A stretch of DNA of 64,000 bases from an uncultured Opitutales bacterium. GTDB taxonomy: Bacteria; Verrucomicrobiota; Verrucomicrobiia; Opitutales; Seribacteraceae. Each line of letters opens with the position of its first letter. Positions within the stretch are counted from its first letter, which is position 1. Positions 53,417-62,942 of this stretch are shown in pieces. The stretch covers positions 1 to 64,000 of the forward strand of contig CAJQKB010000008.1 of the NCBI GenBank assembly GCA_905478775.1, given 5' to 3'. The translations under genes and the position numbers were made by a program. Below the pieces are notes generated by a model. That model searched no databases and was not told the origin of the DNA. It was given only the letters and a program-made list of their open reading frames with translations.

Positions 53417-54880
53417 ATGAACGACCAAGAGCTTTCAGCGGATCGAAAAGCACTCCGCATCAATTTAGATTCTTCCAAGTATGGCACATTCGCAGAGATT
53501 GGTGCCGGGCAAGAGGTGGCCCGTCACTTTTTCCAAGCGGGCGGAGCCGCAGGAACCGTAGCGAAGACCATTTCGGCCTATGACATGAAGTTTAGCGATG
53601 CAATTTACGGAGAAGCGGGTCGATATGTGTCTCGAAAGAGGCTCGTTCAAATGATGGCTCATGAATATGAGCTTTTAGACGAACGCCTATCGGATGCGAG
53701 GGGCGGAGAAAGTACTTTTTTTGCATTCTCCAATACCGTTTCTGCACTCAACTTTAGTAAAACAAACGAATGCCATGGTTGGATGGGGATCAGGTTTCAA
53801 ATTTCTCCCTTGTCGCCGCATCACGATATTATCCTCCATGTCCGAATGCTGGATACTGATAACCAACTCCAACAAGAAGCAATCGGAATCCTGGGGGTTA
53901 ATTTAGTATACGGCGCCATGCATCTTAATCATGACCCAGATGCATTTATTGATAGTTTAAGCGACAGTTTGGGTATCGGCCGAATAGAGGTCGATATGAT
54001 TGAGTTTAATGGCCCCTCCTTCGACTTGGTTGATAATCGGGTATTGTGCCTCAAACTCACCGAAAAAGGTCTGACTCATGCCATTATGTTCAATTCTTCC
54101 GGTCATGTGGTACAACCCTCAGAGAATCTATACAAAAAAGCATGCTTAATTGAACGGGGAAGCTTTCGACCACTCACCAAGGTTAATTTAGATATGCTTG
54201 AAAAAGCAAAGGTTCAATTCGTTGCTCGCGAGGATGTTGAGGAAAGCAGTGTGGAAGTATTCATGGAATTGACTCTTCGAAGTCTCATTAATGAGGGGGA
54301 CATCGACTATGATGACTTTATCTCTCGAATTGAAGTAATTAATTCATGCGGATATGGTGTGTTGGTTTCGAATTATTTGGAATATTTCAAACTCTCTTCC
54401 TACCTGAGAAGATATGTTAAAAAACCAATTGGTCTAGTATTAGGTCTCAATAATCTAGCCGATATTTTCAAAGAAGACTACTACTCCAACTTGGAAGGGG
54501 GCATCCTGGAAGCCTTTGGGAAACTGTTTAAGGACAATGTGAAGATTTATGCTTATCCGATCGAATTGAAAAACTTCGAACGCTATCGATTACAAATGGG
54601 AATTGGTGATAATGTGGAAACAGATTTGGTCGAAGAACAGGATGGACTACTCACGATTGATAACCTTCTTGTGGCAGGTAATCTCCGTAATTTATATAAA
54701 TATATTCGAGAAAACGGTTTTCTTGTTACCATTGAAAATTGTGACCGGACAAACATGAACCTTTTTTCTCGGGATATCTTTAAATTAGTTTGTAATCGGG
54801 AAGAAGGCTGGAAAGAAAGCCTCCCCTCTTGTGTAAGCGATATGATTGAAAAGAAAAACCTATGGCAGGATTGTACTTAA
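53417..54880 (+). CDS. Conserved protein of unknown function (SKYGTFAEIGAGQEVARHFF family)
   Basis: This is a soluble-looking 487-residue protein with no signal peptide. Its most striking segment is the N-terminal YGTFAEIGAGQEVARHFF (about 22-39) followed by GGAAGTVAKTISAYDM. Later parts include LNHDPDAFIDSLSDS and GRIEVDMIEFNGPSF. I recall a widely conserved family with this signature, which carries conflicting database names (such as nicotinate adenylyltransferase or receptor), so I assign no function. The ATG at 53417 is preferred to a TTG six bases before. It diverges from sppA. Confidence 0.75.
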   Translation: MNDQELSADRKALRINLDSSKYGTFAEIGAGQEVARHFFQAGGAAGTVAKTISAYDMKFSDAIYGEAGRYVSRKRLVQMMAHEYELLDERLSDARGGESTFFAFSNTVSALNFSKTNECHGWMGIRFQISPLSPHHDIILHVRMLDTDNQLQQEAIGILGVNLVYGAMHLNHDPDAFIDSLSDSLGIGRIEVDMIEFNGPSFDLVDNRVLCLKLTEKGLTHAIMFNSSGHVVQPSENLYKKACLIERGSFRPLTKVNLDMLEKAKVQFVAREDVEESSVEVFMELTLRSLINEGDIDYDDFISRIEVINSCGYGVLVSNYLEYFKLSSYLRRYVKKPIGLVLGLNNLADIFKEDYYSNLEGGILEAFGKLFKDNVKIYAYPIELKNFERYRLQMGIGDNVETDLVEEQDGLLTIDNLLVAGNLRNLYKYIRENGFLVTIENCDRTNMNLFSRDIFKLVCNREEGWKESLPSCVSDMIEKKNLWQDCT

Positions 54881-54949
54881 TTCAAATACTCATGATTTAC
54901 GGAGTCGAACACTCAACATTATCATAGAGTAGTAGGCTCAACTTAAATC

Positions 54950-55591
54950 ATGTACATTTCAAACAAGAAAAGGTTTTTTAAAGTATGCCGAAACCTTGTC
55001 TTTAATCCCTCTTACCTTATTCCATATTTAAAGTTTTCGTTATCATCCAATAGCCTGCTAGAACTTGAGCTGCCATGGTGGACATTTGAAAGTATCAATG
55101 AAATTAAGTTATATTTAAATAAGCAAAAAAATGTATTTGAATGGGGTTCAGGCGGATCCTCAGTTTTTCTCGCCCAATTAGTAAACAGTATTGTTTCTGT
55201 TGAAAACAATCCGAAATGGACAGAACTAGTAAAATCTACTCTTCAGGAAAAAAAACTAACCAATGCTTCGATTCTACAAAGAGAAATTAATTTAGAATCT
55301 CCAGATAAATTTCAACATTCTCCTTATGCAAAATCTCTCTCATCCACATTTGATATTATTGTGATTGATGGCGAAGATGGATTCGGTGCAGAGTCAACTT
55401 GGTCAGCCCGAGAAATTTGCTTCGAAATATCCCAGAATTTCATTAGTAAAAAGGGAGGTATTATCATAGTTGATGATTCTTGGCGTTATCCCAAAATTTT
55501 GAAATCAACTAAAGCTAACAATGTAGTGCAAACCGAATCTGTTGGTCCATGCCGAAAAGGCGTTACTAGCACCGATCTACATTTTTACTAA
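54950..55591 (+). CDS. Class I methyltransferase-like protein, AT-rich gene
   Basis: This is a 213-residue protein whose core matches the Rossmann methyltransferase fold: NVFEWGSGGSSVFLAQLV (about 61-78) is motif I, SVENNPKWTEL gives an acidic residue at the end of strand two, and FDIIVIDGEDGFG (about 134-146) is motif II. The KKGGIIIVDDSWRYP segment (about 166-180) follows. Similar proteins appear in surface-polysaccharide islands. The gene is visibly more AT-rich than its neighbours and has many rare-looking A/T codons, so recent transfer is possible. Substrate unknown. Confidence 0.62.
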   Translation: MYISNKKRFFKVCRNLVFNPSYLIPYLKFSLSSNSLLELELPWWTFESINEIKLYLNKQKNVFEWGSGGSSVFLAQLVNSIVSVENNPKWTELVKSTLQEKKLTNASILQREINLESPDKFQHSPYAKSLSSTFDIIVIDGEDGFGAESTWSAREICFEISQNFISKKGGIIIVDDSWRYPKILKSTKANNVVQTESVGPCRKGVTSTDLHFY

Positions 55592-55602
55592 GGTGACTAA
55601 AG

Positions 55603-56496
55603 CTAAAATCGAAAATCCGCGTAGATTAAGCGATGATCGGATGCAATTCCACTCGTTTTAAAATCCATAATTCTTCCTGATTCCGGCAGATGGTACTTCA
55701 TCAGGCTGGGACTTGCTAAAATATAATCAATTCGAGAATAACTATCCTGCTTCTTAAAATAGTGGGTCCAAAAGTGACCTCTTGAATCTGCACAGGGAAT
55801 GGCATTCGATAAAACAGTGTCATTCACTGTGGTAAAACGTCTGAGGGCAGCGGAGTCTTTATGATCATTAAAATCTCCCACGATTAAATAATTAGGCTTA
55901 CTCTCTGGCGGATATTTTTTTCTAATCAAATTACGCATAGTCCGGGCTTCTTTTTCCCTGCGAATTCGAGCCTGTGGGTCATCTTTTCTTTCCGTCCACA
56001 TACTTTTTAAATGTAAGTTAAATAAAGAAAAGCCTACTCCTGATTGTCGAAAGTTAACCTCAAGCAAACCACGCCCAGAATTTGCTGATCCCTCAAAGTA
56101 GGGAAATGTCAGGTCAAGGTGATTACTCGTTGAAACGGGGGGGTATTTTGAAAATAAAGCAAGATGGCGAACCTCCTTCTCTTCCCTGTTAGGCTTCCAA
56201 ACTGCATAGGGATAAAAGGGACCGCCCGTCACGTTCAAATCGGCCCATAACTCTACTAAATAACGATAATCCCCCATCTCCTGTAGAACTAGGATGTCTG
56301 GATTGACGGAGCGAATCATCAAGCGAGCTGCCTTCTTTTCAATCTCAGGTTTGGGGTAATCTGGTCGCCACTTTCCCTCCACCATTCGATCGCACGATAA
56401 GTAATTCCTGAGGTTAAAACTGGCTACCCGAACAATTTCACTTCCCTGTAGGGAAAAAAGGGAAAAGAGGAACAGAAAAAGAAATAAAATCTTCAA
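55603..56496 (-). CDS. Exported endonuclease/exonuclease/phosphatase-family protein
   Basis: This is a 297-residue exported phosphoesterase with a signal peptide (about 1-19). The EEP fold residues are Asn in FNLRN, Glu in LQEMG (about 73-77), the GDFNDH motif (about 207-212) and the C-terminal SDHRLIYADF histidine (about 286-295). It may cut DNA, phospholipids or nucleotides outside the cytoplasm. The start is TTG, helped by a GGGGA five bases upstream. It begins one base after the SHD1-repeat gene stops. Confidence 0.82.
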   Translation of the reverse strand: MKILFLFLFLFSLFSLQGSEIVRVASFNLRNYLSCDRMVEGKWRPDYPKPEIEKKAARLMIRSVNPDILVLQEMGDYRYLVELWADLNVTGGPFYPYAVWKPNREEKEVRHLALFSKYPPVSTSNHLDLTFPYFEGSANSGRGLLEVNFRQSGVGFSLFNLHLKSMWTERKDDPQARIRREKEARTMRNLIRKKYPPESKPNYLIVGDFNDHKDSAALRRFTTVNDTVLSNAIPCADSRGHFWTHYFKKQDSYSRIDYILASPSLMKYHLPESGRIMDFKTSGIASDHRLIYADFRF

Positions 56497-56497
56497 T

Positions 56498-58363
56498 CTA
56501 TCCCCGACCTCTAATAATATTTACATTAAGCCTCTTGCTCTTTGGAATCTCCAAACGCTTCTTGTAATCACTTGGAGTTTTAGAAGATGCTGCCTCGTAG
56601 GAATCTTCAGTTCTATGCACCAAGTGAATTCCCTGGAATGGAAAAGTTCCACTGTACCCCTTGCCCCATCTAAAAACCATTCCACTTAGGCTCGTAGGAG
56701 TGACTTTTATTTTATGAGACCCAAAAGGAAAACCCATTAATTCAGCAGACTTGATTGGATTCCATGCATTCCCACTGAATTTCCCGAGTACATCAGTCCA
56801 TTTATCTAGCAATGGAATTTTTGCCCGTTTTGATTCTAATGGATCAATGTATAAGCAACCATCCCCAACTAAAGGCTCAATTTCTTTCATCGTTTTATTG
56901 GCCACATCGGGTATGAAGTTTGGAGAATAAAGGGCAATGCTGAAAATAGTAGCATTTTCACCCGATTTTTTTTCATCCACTTCTCCCCAAAAACTCAATC
57001 CCCTATGGTTGATTTGCATGACATATTCAAAAGTCGAACCATTATCCAAAGTTCCACGAATCGTAGTTTCCTCTCGATCCATAGAAACCTTGGGAGGATT
57101 TTCATAAGAAACAATTTTTCGATGCCTCCATTGCTTATTTCGCTCCCCGGGATTGAGGTAATAATACGCACGAAAATTCACGCTTAAAGGAACTCGCTTC
57201 GCTCGTTCTCCCAAGGCAGTATCTCCTTCCTTACCTTGATTTTTTAACCAAACCTTGACAACATTACCACTGGAGTGAAGAGCCACATCATAAACTGCAC
57301 TTTCTAGTACAGTATTATACCCCTTCCATTTTCCGTCCCCATATCTTGATAATGTACCTCCACTTACAGGCAATATAGCTGGATTTTTGGGCATTAATTT
57401 CTCTTTTAATCTCTTCAATCCCTCCCCTAAAGCCTGAGACTCAGGACTGAGTCTTACCCATGGCAACTCATAAGGACGGTTGGGGTTATTTTTCATCAAT
57501 AATGTAACCCCCTTCTCATTAGCGGCCACAAAAATTGCCTCAATTGCGTTCCCATCCGAACTTTTCCATGAGTGGCTTTTCCCGAGGTCAGCTTCCACTA
57601 ATGGTGGCACTTTCATGTTCTTTCTTTTACCTGCCAATTGTTGTTGCAGTTTATTTTGTTGGGCAAGCATAGCCTGTAGCTTCTTGGCTAATTTTCTTGA
57701 ATCCTCCGACAATCTGACCAGTGGAATCGACTGCTCCGATCTGCCACCATAAAGAGCTAAATTGATATTATCTCCCTCCACTGAAATAAATTTCGCCTTA
57801 ATTATACTTCCTGTTGAACTTTGCCAACTATGCTCCGCATCTAATGAGAGTTTGCCGCTGCCAGCAGGTTTCATGATTGCCACTTCTTTTTTGCTCTCAA
57901 CGGGTTCCACCTTAGTTTGAGCCCCACCTCCTAGTCTCATTGCCAATGCCTTTGATTCCGGGTTCAAACTAGAGAGTGGTAACGGCACCACTTTGCCCTG
58001 CCACTCCACGGTCACTGTGCTTGAATCTGATTTTATAAAAACAGCCTTCAATGTTCTCCCTTGAAGATCAGTCCATGGGTGTAACTGTTTTGGATTCGCA
58101 GGGGCTTTAATAGTATCAAACGGATTTACCGATACACTCGGAGCAGATAACTTTTTAGCAAGTGCCTGAGATTCTGGCGAAAGAGTGGCCAAAGGTATGG
58201 GGACTACCTTTCCATTCCAATTGATCGTAACAGTCACCCCGTCCGACTTCATAAAGGATGCCTCTAAGGTACGCCCTTGCAAATCAGTCCATGGATGGAG
58301 GGCTTGCGCAATTCCTAGGCTCGTAAAAAAAAGAGTAAGGGTGAAGAGGGCTATAACTTTCAT
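56498..58363 (-). CDS. Exported protein with four SHD1 repeats
   Basis: This is a 621-residue protein with a signal peptide (about 1-21). Four SHD1-like repeats follow, at about 23-73, 94-144, 179-231 and 265-317. Each starts HPWTDLQGR or HSWKSSDGN, has a beta strand pair and ends with a SPESQALAKKL helix. The first two repeats are nearly the same at DNA level. After a linker comes a beta-rich domain (about 335-621) with no known match. SHD1 is a short protein-binding domain found in PVC proteins. It overlaps glcD by four bases. Confidence 0.72.
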   Translation of the reverse strand: MKVIALFTLTLFFTSLGIAQALHPWTDLQGRTLEASFMKSDGVTVTINWNGKVVPIPLATLSPESQALAKKLSAPSVSVNPFDTIKAPANPKQLHPWTDLQGRTLKAVFIKSDSSTVTVEWQGKVVPLPLSSLNPESKALAMRLGGGAQTKVEPVESKKEVAIMKPAGSGKLSLDAEHSWQSSTGSIIKAKFISVEGDNINLALYGGRSEQSIPLVRLSEDSRKLAKKLQAMLAQQNKLQQQLAGKRKNMKVPPLVEADLGKSHSWKSSDGNAIEAIFVAANEKGVTLLMKNNPNRPYELPWVRLSPESQALGEGLKRLKEKLMPKNPAILPVSGGTLSRYGDGKWKGYNTVLESAVYDVALHSSGNVVKVWLKNQGKEGDTALGERAKRVPLSVNFRAYYYLNPGERNKQWRHRKIVSYENPPKVSMDREETTIRGTLDNGSTFEYVMQINHRGLSFWGEVDEKKSGENATIFSIALYSPNFIPDVANKTMKEIEPLVGDGCLYIDPLESKRAKIPLLDKWTDVLGKFSGNAWNPIKSAELMGFPFGSHKIKVTPTSLSGMVFRWGKGYSGTFPFQGIHLVHRTEDSYEAASSKTPSDYKKRLEIPKSKRLNVNIIRGRG

Positions 58364-59838
58364 GATGTTACGGGTTCGGGTTCAGGTTCGTCGTGGGAAT
58401 GTTCCCAAGGTAAGGTTGTAGTAATTTTCTTTTGATCCCATGGATTAAAAATGTCAAAAATCTTCCCAGGGTTGAGAATTCCATGGGGATCTAAAGTTTT
58501 TTTGATCGCCTGCATTGTTTTCCACTCCGCATCATTAAATTGCATGCGAACAAAGGGAGTTTTTGCCAATCCAATCCCATGCTCACCACTGATCGCTCCG
58601 CCTAATTCATGCACTTTTTTCATAAGCCGGGTTAGTGCCTCTACCGCACGACTCGATTCGTCTTGGTCTTCGTGGTTATACATAAAGTTGACATGTAAAT
58701 TACCATCTCCACAGTGCCCAAAAACTCCAATCTTCAAGTTAAATTCACTCCTTAATTCATGGACACATTCCACTAAATTAATCTGTTCATTTAAGGGGAC
58801 AACTACATCCTCATTCAATTTAGTATTGGCTAATTTCTTCATCGCCGGAGAGCCTTTCCTTCGAACTTCCCATAATTCCTCGGCCTTCTCATTTGAATCT
58901 GCACTCAAGTAACAAAGTGAAGAATCTTCTAACCACTTTTGTAAATGAACCGACTCGGTCTCAATCGAAGATGGATCACCATCCAATTCGATGAGAAGAA
59001 CTGGATGGGGGGATAAGCCAGCAAATACCTCCTTACCGGTAAAACTCTGCACACATTCTACTGTCCACTTATCAAGAAATTCAAGAATGGAAGGACGAAT
59101 ACCCAGGCGGGCCAACTCAATTGGTGCCCGCAATGCACTCGAATCACTTGAAAAGGCAGCCAAAAATGTTTTTTGAGCAATTGGTTTACCAATTAATCGC
59201 AAAACTGCTTCCGTGACCACTCCCAGTGTACCTTCACTCCCAATCCATAAATCTCGAATATTATATCCCGTGGCAAACTTTCGTGTCGCTCTTCCCCATT
59301 GAACCGCCTCACCAGTAGGTAAGTATCCTGAAAGAGATAGTATGTAATCTCGGGTCACTCCGTATTTTACACACCTCAATCCACCGGCATTGCAGGCAAT
59401 ATTTCCTCCAATGGTACAAAAATTTTTCGAGGAAGGATCAGGCGGATAAAATAAATTTAGTTTCGCTGATTCTTCCTGAATATCTCCCACTACTGCCCCT
59501 GGTCCACAACGAGCGTTCATATTATCAGCATCAATTACAATTTTATTTAATTGAGATACATCTAATACCCATCCTCCTTTGATTGGAGTAGCGCCACCAG
59601 TCAGAGAAGATCCCGCTCCCTTAGTCGTCACTGGAATTCGATATTCATTCGCGAGTCGCAGGACTTCCCCCACTTGCGTGGCCTGCTGCGGGCAAATCAC
59701 GGCCTCCGGTGAAAAGGAAACTTTTAGACCATCAAAGGATGCATCATGCAATGACTGGACATCGACACGAACAATTTCACCAAGATTTTTCTTTAAATTG
59801 CGTAGTGCCAATGAGTTATTATCTTGATAGGAACTCAT
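58360..59838 (-). CDS. glcD: FAD-linked oxidase, glycolate/lactate oxidase GlcD-type
   Basis: This is a 492-residue PCMH-type flavoprotein. The FAD-binding part has PVTTKGAGSSLTGGATP (about 70-86), GGNIACNAGG (about 146-155) and YILSLSGYLPTGE. The C-terminal cap ends at ISGEHGIGLAKTPFVRMQF (about 411-429), a motif of the GlcD family. GlcD oxidises D-lactate or glycolate with GlcE and GlcF; those partners are not adjacent, so a single-subunit D-lactate dehydrogenase is also possible. It follows exbD by 23 bases. Confidence 0.85.
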   Translation of the reverse strand: MSSYQDNNSLALRNLKKNLGEIVRVDVQSLHDASFDGLKVSFSPEAVICPQQATQVGEVLRLANEYRIPVTTKGAGSSLTGGATPIKGGWVLDVSQLNKIVIDADNMNARCGPGAVVGDIQEESAKLNLFYPPDPSSKNFCTIGGNIACNAGGLRCVKYGVTRDYILSLSGYLPTGEAVQWGRATRKFATGYNIRDLWIGSEGTLGVVTEAVLRLIGKPIAQKTFLAAFSSDSSALRAPIELARLGIRPSILEFLDKWTVECVQSFTGKEVFAGLSPHPVLLIELDGDPSSIETESVHLQKWLEDSSLCYLSADSNEKAEELWEVRRKGSPAMKKLANTKLNEDVVVPLNEQINLVECVHELRSEFNLKIGVFGHCGDGNLHVNFMYNHEDQDESSRAVEALTRLMKKVHELGGAISGEHGIGLAKTPFVRMQFNDAEWKTMQAIKKTLDPHGILNPGKIFDIFNPWDQKKITTTLPWEHSHDEPEPEPVTS

Positions 59839-59861
59839 GATTTAAGAAGGTATAATAATGA

Positions 59862-60281
59862 CTATCCCGCTTTTGTATCCAAGCTAAGCTTGGTCAAGTT
59901 TCTAGACTTTAACATATTAATGACATCCATTATTTCCTGATACGGTAGCGTTCGGTCACCACGCAGATGAATAGTCGGTTGATCCCCCGTACCTTTTGCG
60001 ACTTGATCGAGAAGTAATTCCAATTCAACTTGTGAGACAGAATCCTGCCCCCAGTTATAATTACCGGAGGAATCGATGGTAATAAATTTGTCCTCCTGCT
60101 CCGGAGGCTTTTGATTACTGTCGGAGTTTTGAGAAGGTAAATCGATACGATTGTATTGCTCGATAACCGGGGTTGTAATCATAAAAATAATTAACAGTGA
60201 AAAGGCCAGGTCAATCAAAGGGGTTACATTCAGGTCTGATATAACTGCCAATTTATTAGGCCTTTTAAAATCGCGTGCCAT
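59862..60281 (-). CDS. exbD: ExbD/TolR-type biopolymer transport protein
   Basis: This is a 139-residue inner-membrane protein of the proton-driven ExbD/TolR group. A short cytoplasmic tail (1-19), a single TM (about 20-42) with the key Asp in NVTPLIDLAFSLLIIF, and a periplasmic domain with TIHLRGDRTLPYQEIMDVI (about 104-122) are visible. With ExbB it forms the proton-channel stator. No tonB gene is adjacent. Gap to exbB is 36 bases. Confidence 0.9.
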   Translation of the reverse strand: MARDFKRPNKLAVISDLNVTPLIDLAFSLLIIFMITTPVIEQYNRIDLPSQNSDSNQKPPEQEDKFITIDSSGNYNWGQDSVSQVELELLLDQVAKGTGDQPTIHLRGDRTLPYQEIMDVINMLKSRNLTKLSLDTKAG

Positions 60282-60317
60282 AATTTAAATTCTGGATCTC
60301 AATTGAATTCGGCTCGA

Positions 60318-61013
60318 CTACTGTTGTTCAATTTCGATTCGATCCGCTAAATTACTGGAAAAATTCTCCAACTTAGTCATGCAGGATCGAGCCGTCCCCA
60401 ACAATCCATTGTATGCAAATACAATTGGAATCGCCACGCACAAGGCTGCAACTGTGGTAAGAAGTGCCCCCGAGACCCCTGGGGCAAGGTGCTCAATTGT
60501 AGCCCCCCCACTCTCCATCGTCCCAAATGCGTCCATCACTCCCCATACAGTACCGAGAAGTCCAAGGAATGGAGCACCTGACACAATGGTGGCGAGCCAG
60601 TACATTTTAGCCTCGTATTCTTCCCCCACTTCAGAAAGTGCTCTCTTGATCGCATTCTCAACATAATTCATTCGGATGGAACCCTTATCATTTGTCCTAC
60701 GGGCTGCCGCCATTGCCCGGGAACAAATTTTAAGGTAGGGACTCCCCCCTCCAGAAAACAGGGCATCATCGTATTGAAAGATATTATCCAGATCGTTAAT
60801 GCGCTTCTCATCACGTGCATTTTTCGTATTTACCTTCTTAAATAACTGGTGCTTGCTCCACATTAAGCTGAGAGCGTAACAATTCATGACCACCAAAAGG
60901 CAAATGACTACTTTACCCGCATTATTGGAATCAATAAAATAATCAATTAAACCAGCACTTCCCAAAATAAAAGCACTCGAATCCAAAGAAGTTAATAATA
61001 TCATATCAGTCAT
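60318..61013 (-). CDS. exbB: ExbB/TolQ/MotA-type proton channel subunit
   Basis: This is a 231-residue inner-membrane protein with three hydrophobic spans (about 33-51, 143-163 and 178-201). The conserved GTVWGVMDAF segment (about 157-166) and ALLTTVAALCVAIPIVFAYN (about 182-201) are the channel motifs of the family. The cytoplasmic loop between spans one and two is long and charged, as usual. It drives ExbD, and the pair may energise a TonB receptor or Tol-Pal; the Pal-like genes lie at 18-19 kb. M4 is an alternative start. Confidence 0.88.
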   Translation of the reverse strand: MTDMILLTSLDSSAFILGSAGLIDYFIDSNNAGKVVICLLVVMNCYALSLMWSKHQLFKKVNTKNARDEKRINDLDNIFQYDDALFSGGGSPYLKICSRAMAAARRTNDKGSIRMNYVENAIKRALSEVGEEYEAKMYWLATIVSGAPFLGLLGTVWGVMDAFGTMESGGATIEHLAPGVSGALLTTVAALCVAIPIVFAYNGLLGTARSCMTKLENFSSNLADRIEIEQQ

Positions 61014-61157
61014 TTTTAATTTTTATAAAACACCACAAAAAACATATTTACTCTGATTTTCATGAGATCAACTAAAATCTAAATGGGAAGAAGGAAAAAT
61101 CAATATACTTCGATTAAGTTTGCCCCCATGTTAAAAGAAATTTAATCAAAGTTTCAC

Positions 61158-62267
61158 ATGCAAGTTTCCAATCAGATATTAGAAGAGCTCAAACAAAAGA
61201 CTTTCAACCCCTCCGGAATGAATTCGGTAGTCGGCTTGGATGGATTTGTGGATAAGATTGTAACCCCGGTTGATAAGAGAGATGGATTAGATGAGAACTT
61301 CCAGGCAATCGAAACACTTGATGCACTAGGATCACGAATTTCAGCCGCCGCCGGAAAAAGTGCAAATATTGAACTCTTTCCCCGGTTTGATAAACTCGGA
61401 GGGAATGGCCCCATCATGGCAAATGCACATGACTCATTAGGTCTCAATGTACGCTACATCGGTGCGTTGGGCTGCCCTACTATAGATCCTGTCTTTGAAG
61501 AATTTGCCCGCAAAACAGATGCGATTTCATTGGCTGACCCTGGTATTACCACTGCTCTCGAATTTAAGGATGGAAAGCTGATGCTGGGAAACACTAGAAG
61601 CCTCGAGGAGATTGACTTTCAAAGAATAATTAAGGTTGCGGGTGAGGGAGCATTCACAGATATGCTTGCAAAGGCACAATCAGTTTCCATCGTTAATTGG
61701 ACGATGATCCCCAAGATGACTTCGATCTTACTCGAAATTGTGGAGCGAATCATGCCCAACCTCCCCCCCATCGACACACGCAATTTCTTTTTTGACCTGA
61801 CTGATCCCGCCAAAAGGTCTTCTGAAGATATTCGTGAGGTTCTTCAAGTAATTTCCCGATTCCAAGCTCATGCGGAGGTTACCCTTGGACTGAATTTCAA
61901 CGAAGCCCTCCAAGTCTGTGATACTCTAGGATTACAAACCGGTGGAAAAGAGGAGGAGGCACTTTGCTCCATGGCGACTGAAATTCGACGAAAACTCGAA
62001 ATTGCCTGCGTAGTAGTTCACCCAATTGAATCCGCAGCCTGTGCCACCAAAGATGGTGCATGGTGGACACCCGGACCATTTACCGAGAACCCTAAGATAA
62101 CAACCGGTGCAGGAGATCATTTCAACGCAGGATTCTCCGCTGCCCGTCTTTGCGGATTCTCTCCCCTCACCTCCCTGGCATTGGCAACCTGTACATCCGG
62201 TCATTATGTTCGGACGGCCCAAAGCCCCTCCACTTCCCAAGTCATCAATTTACTAAGACAAGCATAA
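61158..62267 (+). CDS. PfkB-family sugar kinase
   Basis: This is a 369-residue carbohydrate kinase. The N-terminal sugar-site motif is GLDGFVDKIVTPVDKRDG (about 25-42) with GGNGP (about 79-83), and the C-terminal anion-hole motif TTGAGDHFNAGF (about 314-325) holds the catalytic Asp (GAGD). The fold is typical of ribokinases, with an unusually long insert before residue 240. The sugar cannot be named. It diverges from exbB and is followed 12 bases later by tmk. Confidence 0.85.
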   Translation: MQVSNQILEELKQKTFNPSGMNSVVGLDGFVDKIVTPVDKRDGLDENFQAIETLDALGSRISAAAGKSANIELFPRFDKLGGNGPIMANAHDSLGLNVRYIGALGCPTIDPVFEEFARKTDAISLADPGITTALEFKDGKLMLGNTRSLEEIDFQRIIKVAGEGAFTDMLAKAQSVSIVNWTMIPKMTSILLEIVERIMPNLPPIDTRNFFFDLTDPAKRSSEDIREVLQVISRFQAHAEVTLGLNFNEALQVCDTLGLQTGGKEEEALCSMATEIRRKLEIACVVVHPIESAACATKDGAWWTPGPFTENPKITTGAGDHFNAGFSAARLCGFSPLTSLALATCTSGHYVRTAQSPSTSQVINLLRQA

Positions 62268-62279
62268 CCAACCAGCTTC

Positions 62280-62930
62280 ATGAGTCACGAAAACGGAATA
62301 TTAATATCCTTCGAGGGATCGGAGGGATGTGGAAAATCTACGCAAATTCGCTTTTTAGCAGATCGATTGGAAGATGTTGATCATCGAGATGTTGTGGTAA
62401 CGAGGGAACCAGGAGGTACAATCATAGGAGAAGATATTCGACATTTGTTAATGCATGCCGATTCTTCTCAGAATATCTTTCCTGAAACTGAACTCCTTCT
62501 CTTTGCAGCTAGTCGTGCACAATTAGTTCGTGAGCTCATATTACCCGCAGTTACTGATGGAAAAATCGTTCTCTGCGACCGTTTTCTAGATTCCACAACT
62601 GTATACCAAGGAGTAGCACGACAAATTGCCGATGATCCGGTAACGCAAATCAATTCATTTGCGGTGGGAGATGTAGTTCCCGATCTTACCGTAATTCTCG
62701 ATATTCCTGCCGAAGTCGGTTTGGAAAGAATTAAGCATCGAATTTCTGATATGCCTGACCGAATGGAACAGGAAAATGTTGAATTTTATGGAAAAGTCAG
62801 GGAGGGATACCTTCACCTTGCCCGTAATCTTCCTGAACGATTTTTCGTCGTCGACGGAGAAGGTGAGCCTGAGGAAATTGAAATTCTAATTTGGAACGAA
62901 ATCCATTCTCGTTTTTTCAACGAAGACTAA
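62280..62930 (+). CDS. tmk: Thymidylate kinase
   Basis: This 216-residue enzyme phosphorylates dTMP to dTDP. The P-loop is EGSEGCGKST (12-21), the DR pair is in LCDRFLDSTTVYQG (about 98-111), and the LID region near 150 has RIKHRISDMPDR. Length fits the family (about 205-215). The gene order tmk then holB is common in bacteria, which supports both calls. Confidence 0.95.
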   Translation: MSHENGILISFEGSEGCGKSTQIRFLADRLEDVDHRDVVVTREPGGTIIGEDIRHLLMHADSSQNIFPETELLLFAASRAQLVRELILPAVTDGKIVLCDRFLDSTTVYQGVARQIADDPVTQINSFAVGDVVPDLTVILDIPAEVGLERIKHRISDMPDRMEQENVEFYGKVREGYLHLARNLPERFFVVDGEGEPEEIEILIWNEIHSRFFNED

Positions 62931-62942
62931 ACTCATTTCTTA

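Noticed and set aside
58451-58912. Long frame antisense to glcD
   Set aside because: It is antisense to a strongly supported enzyme, and the translation is not protein-like.
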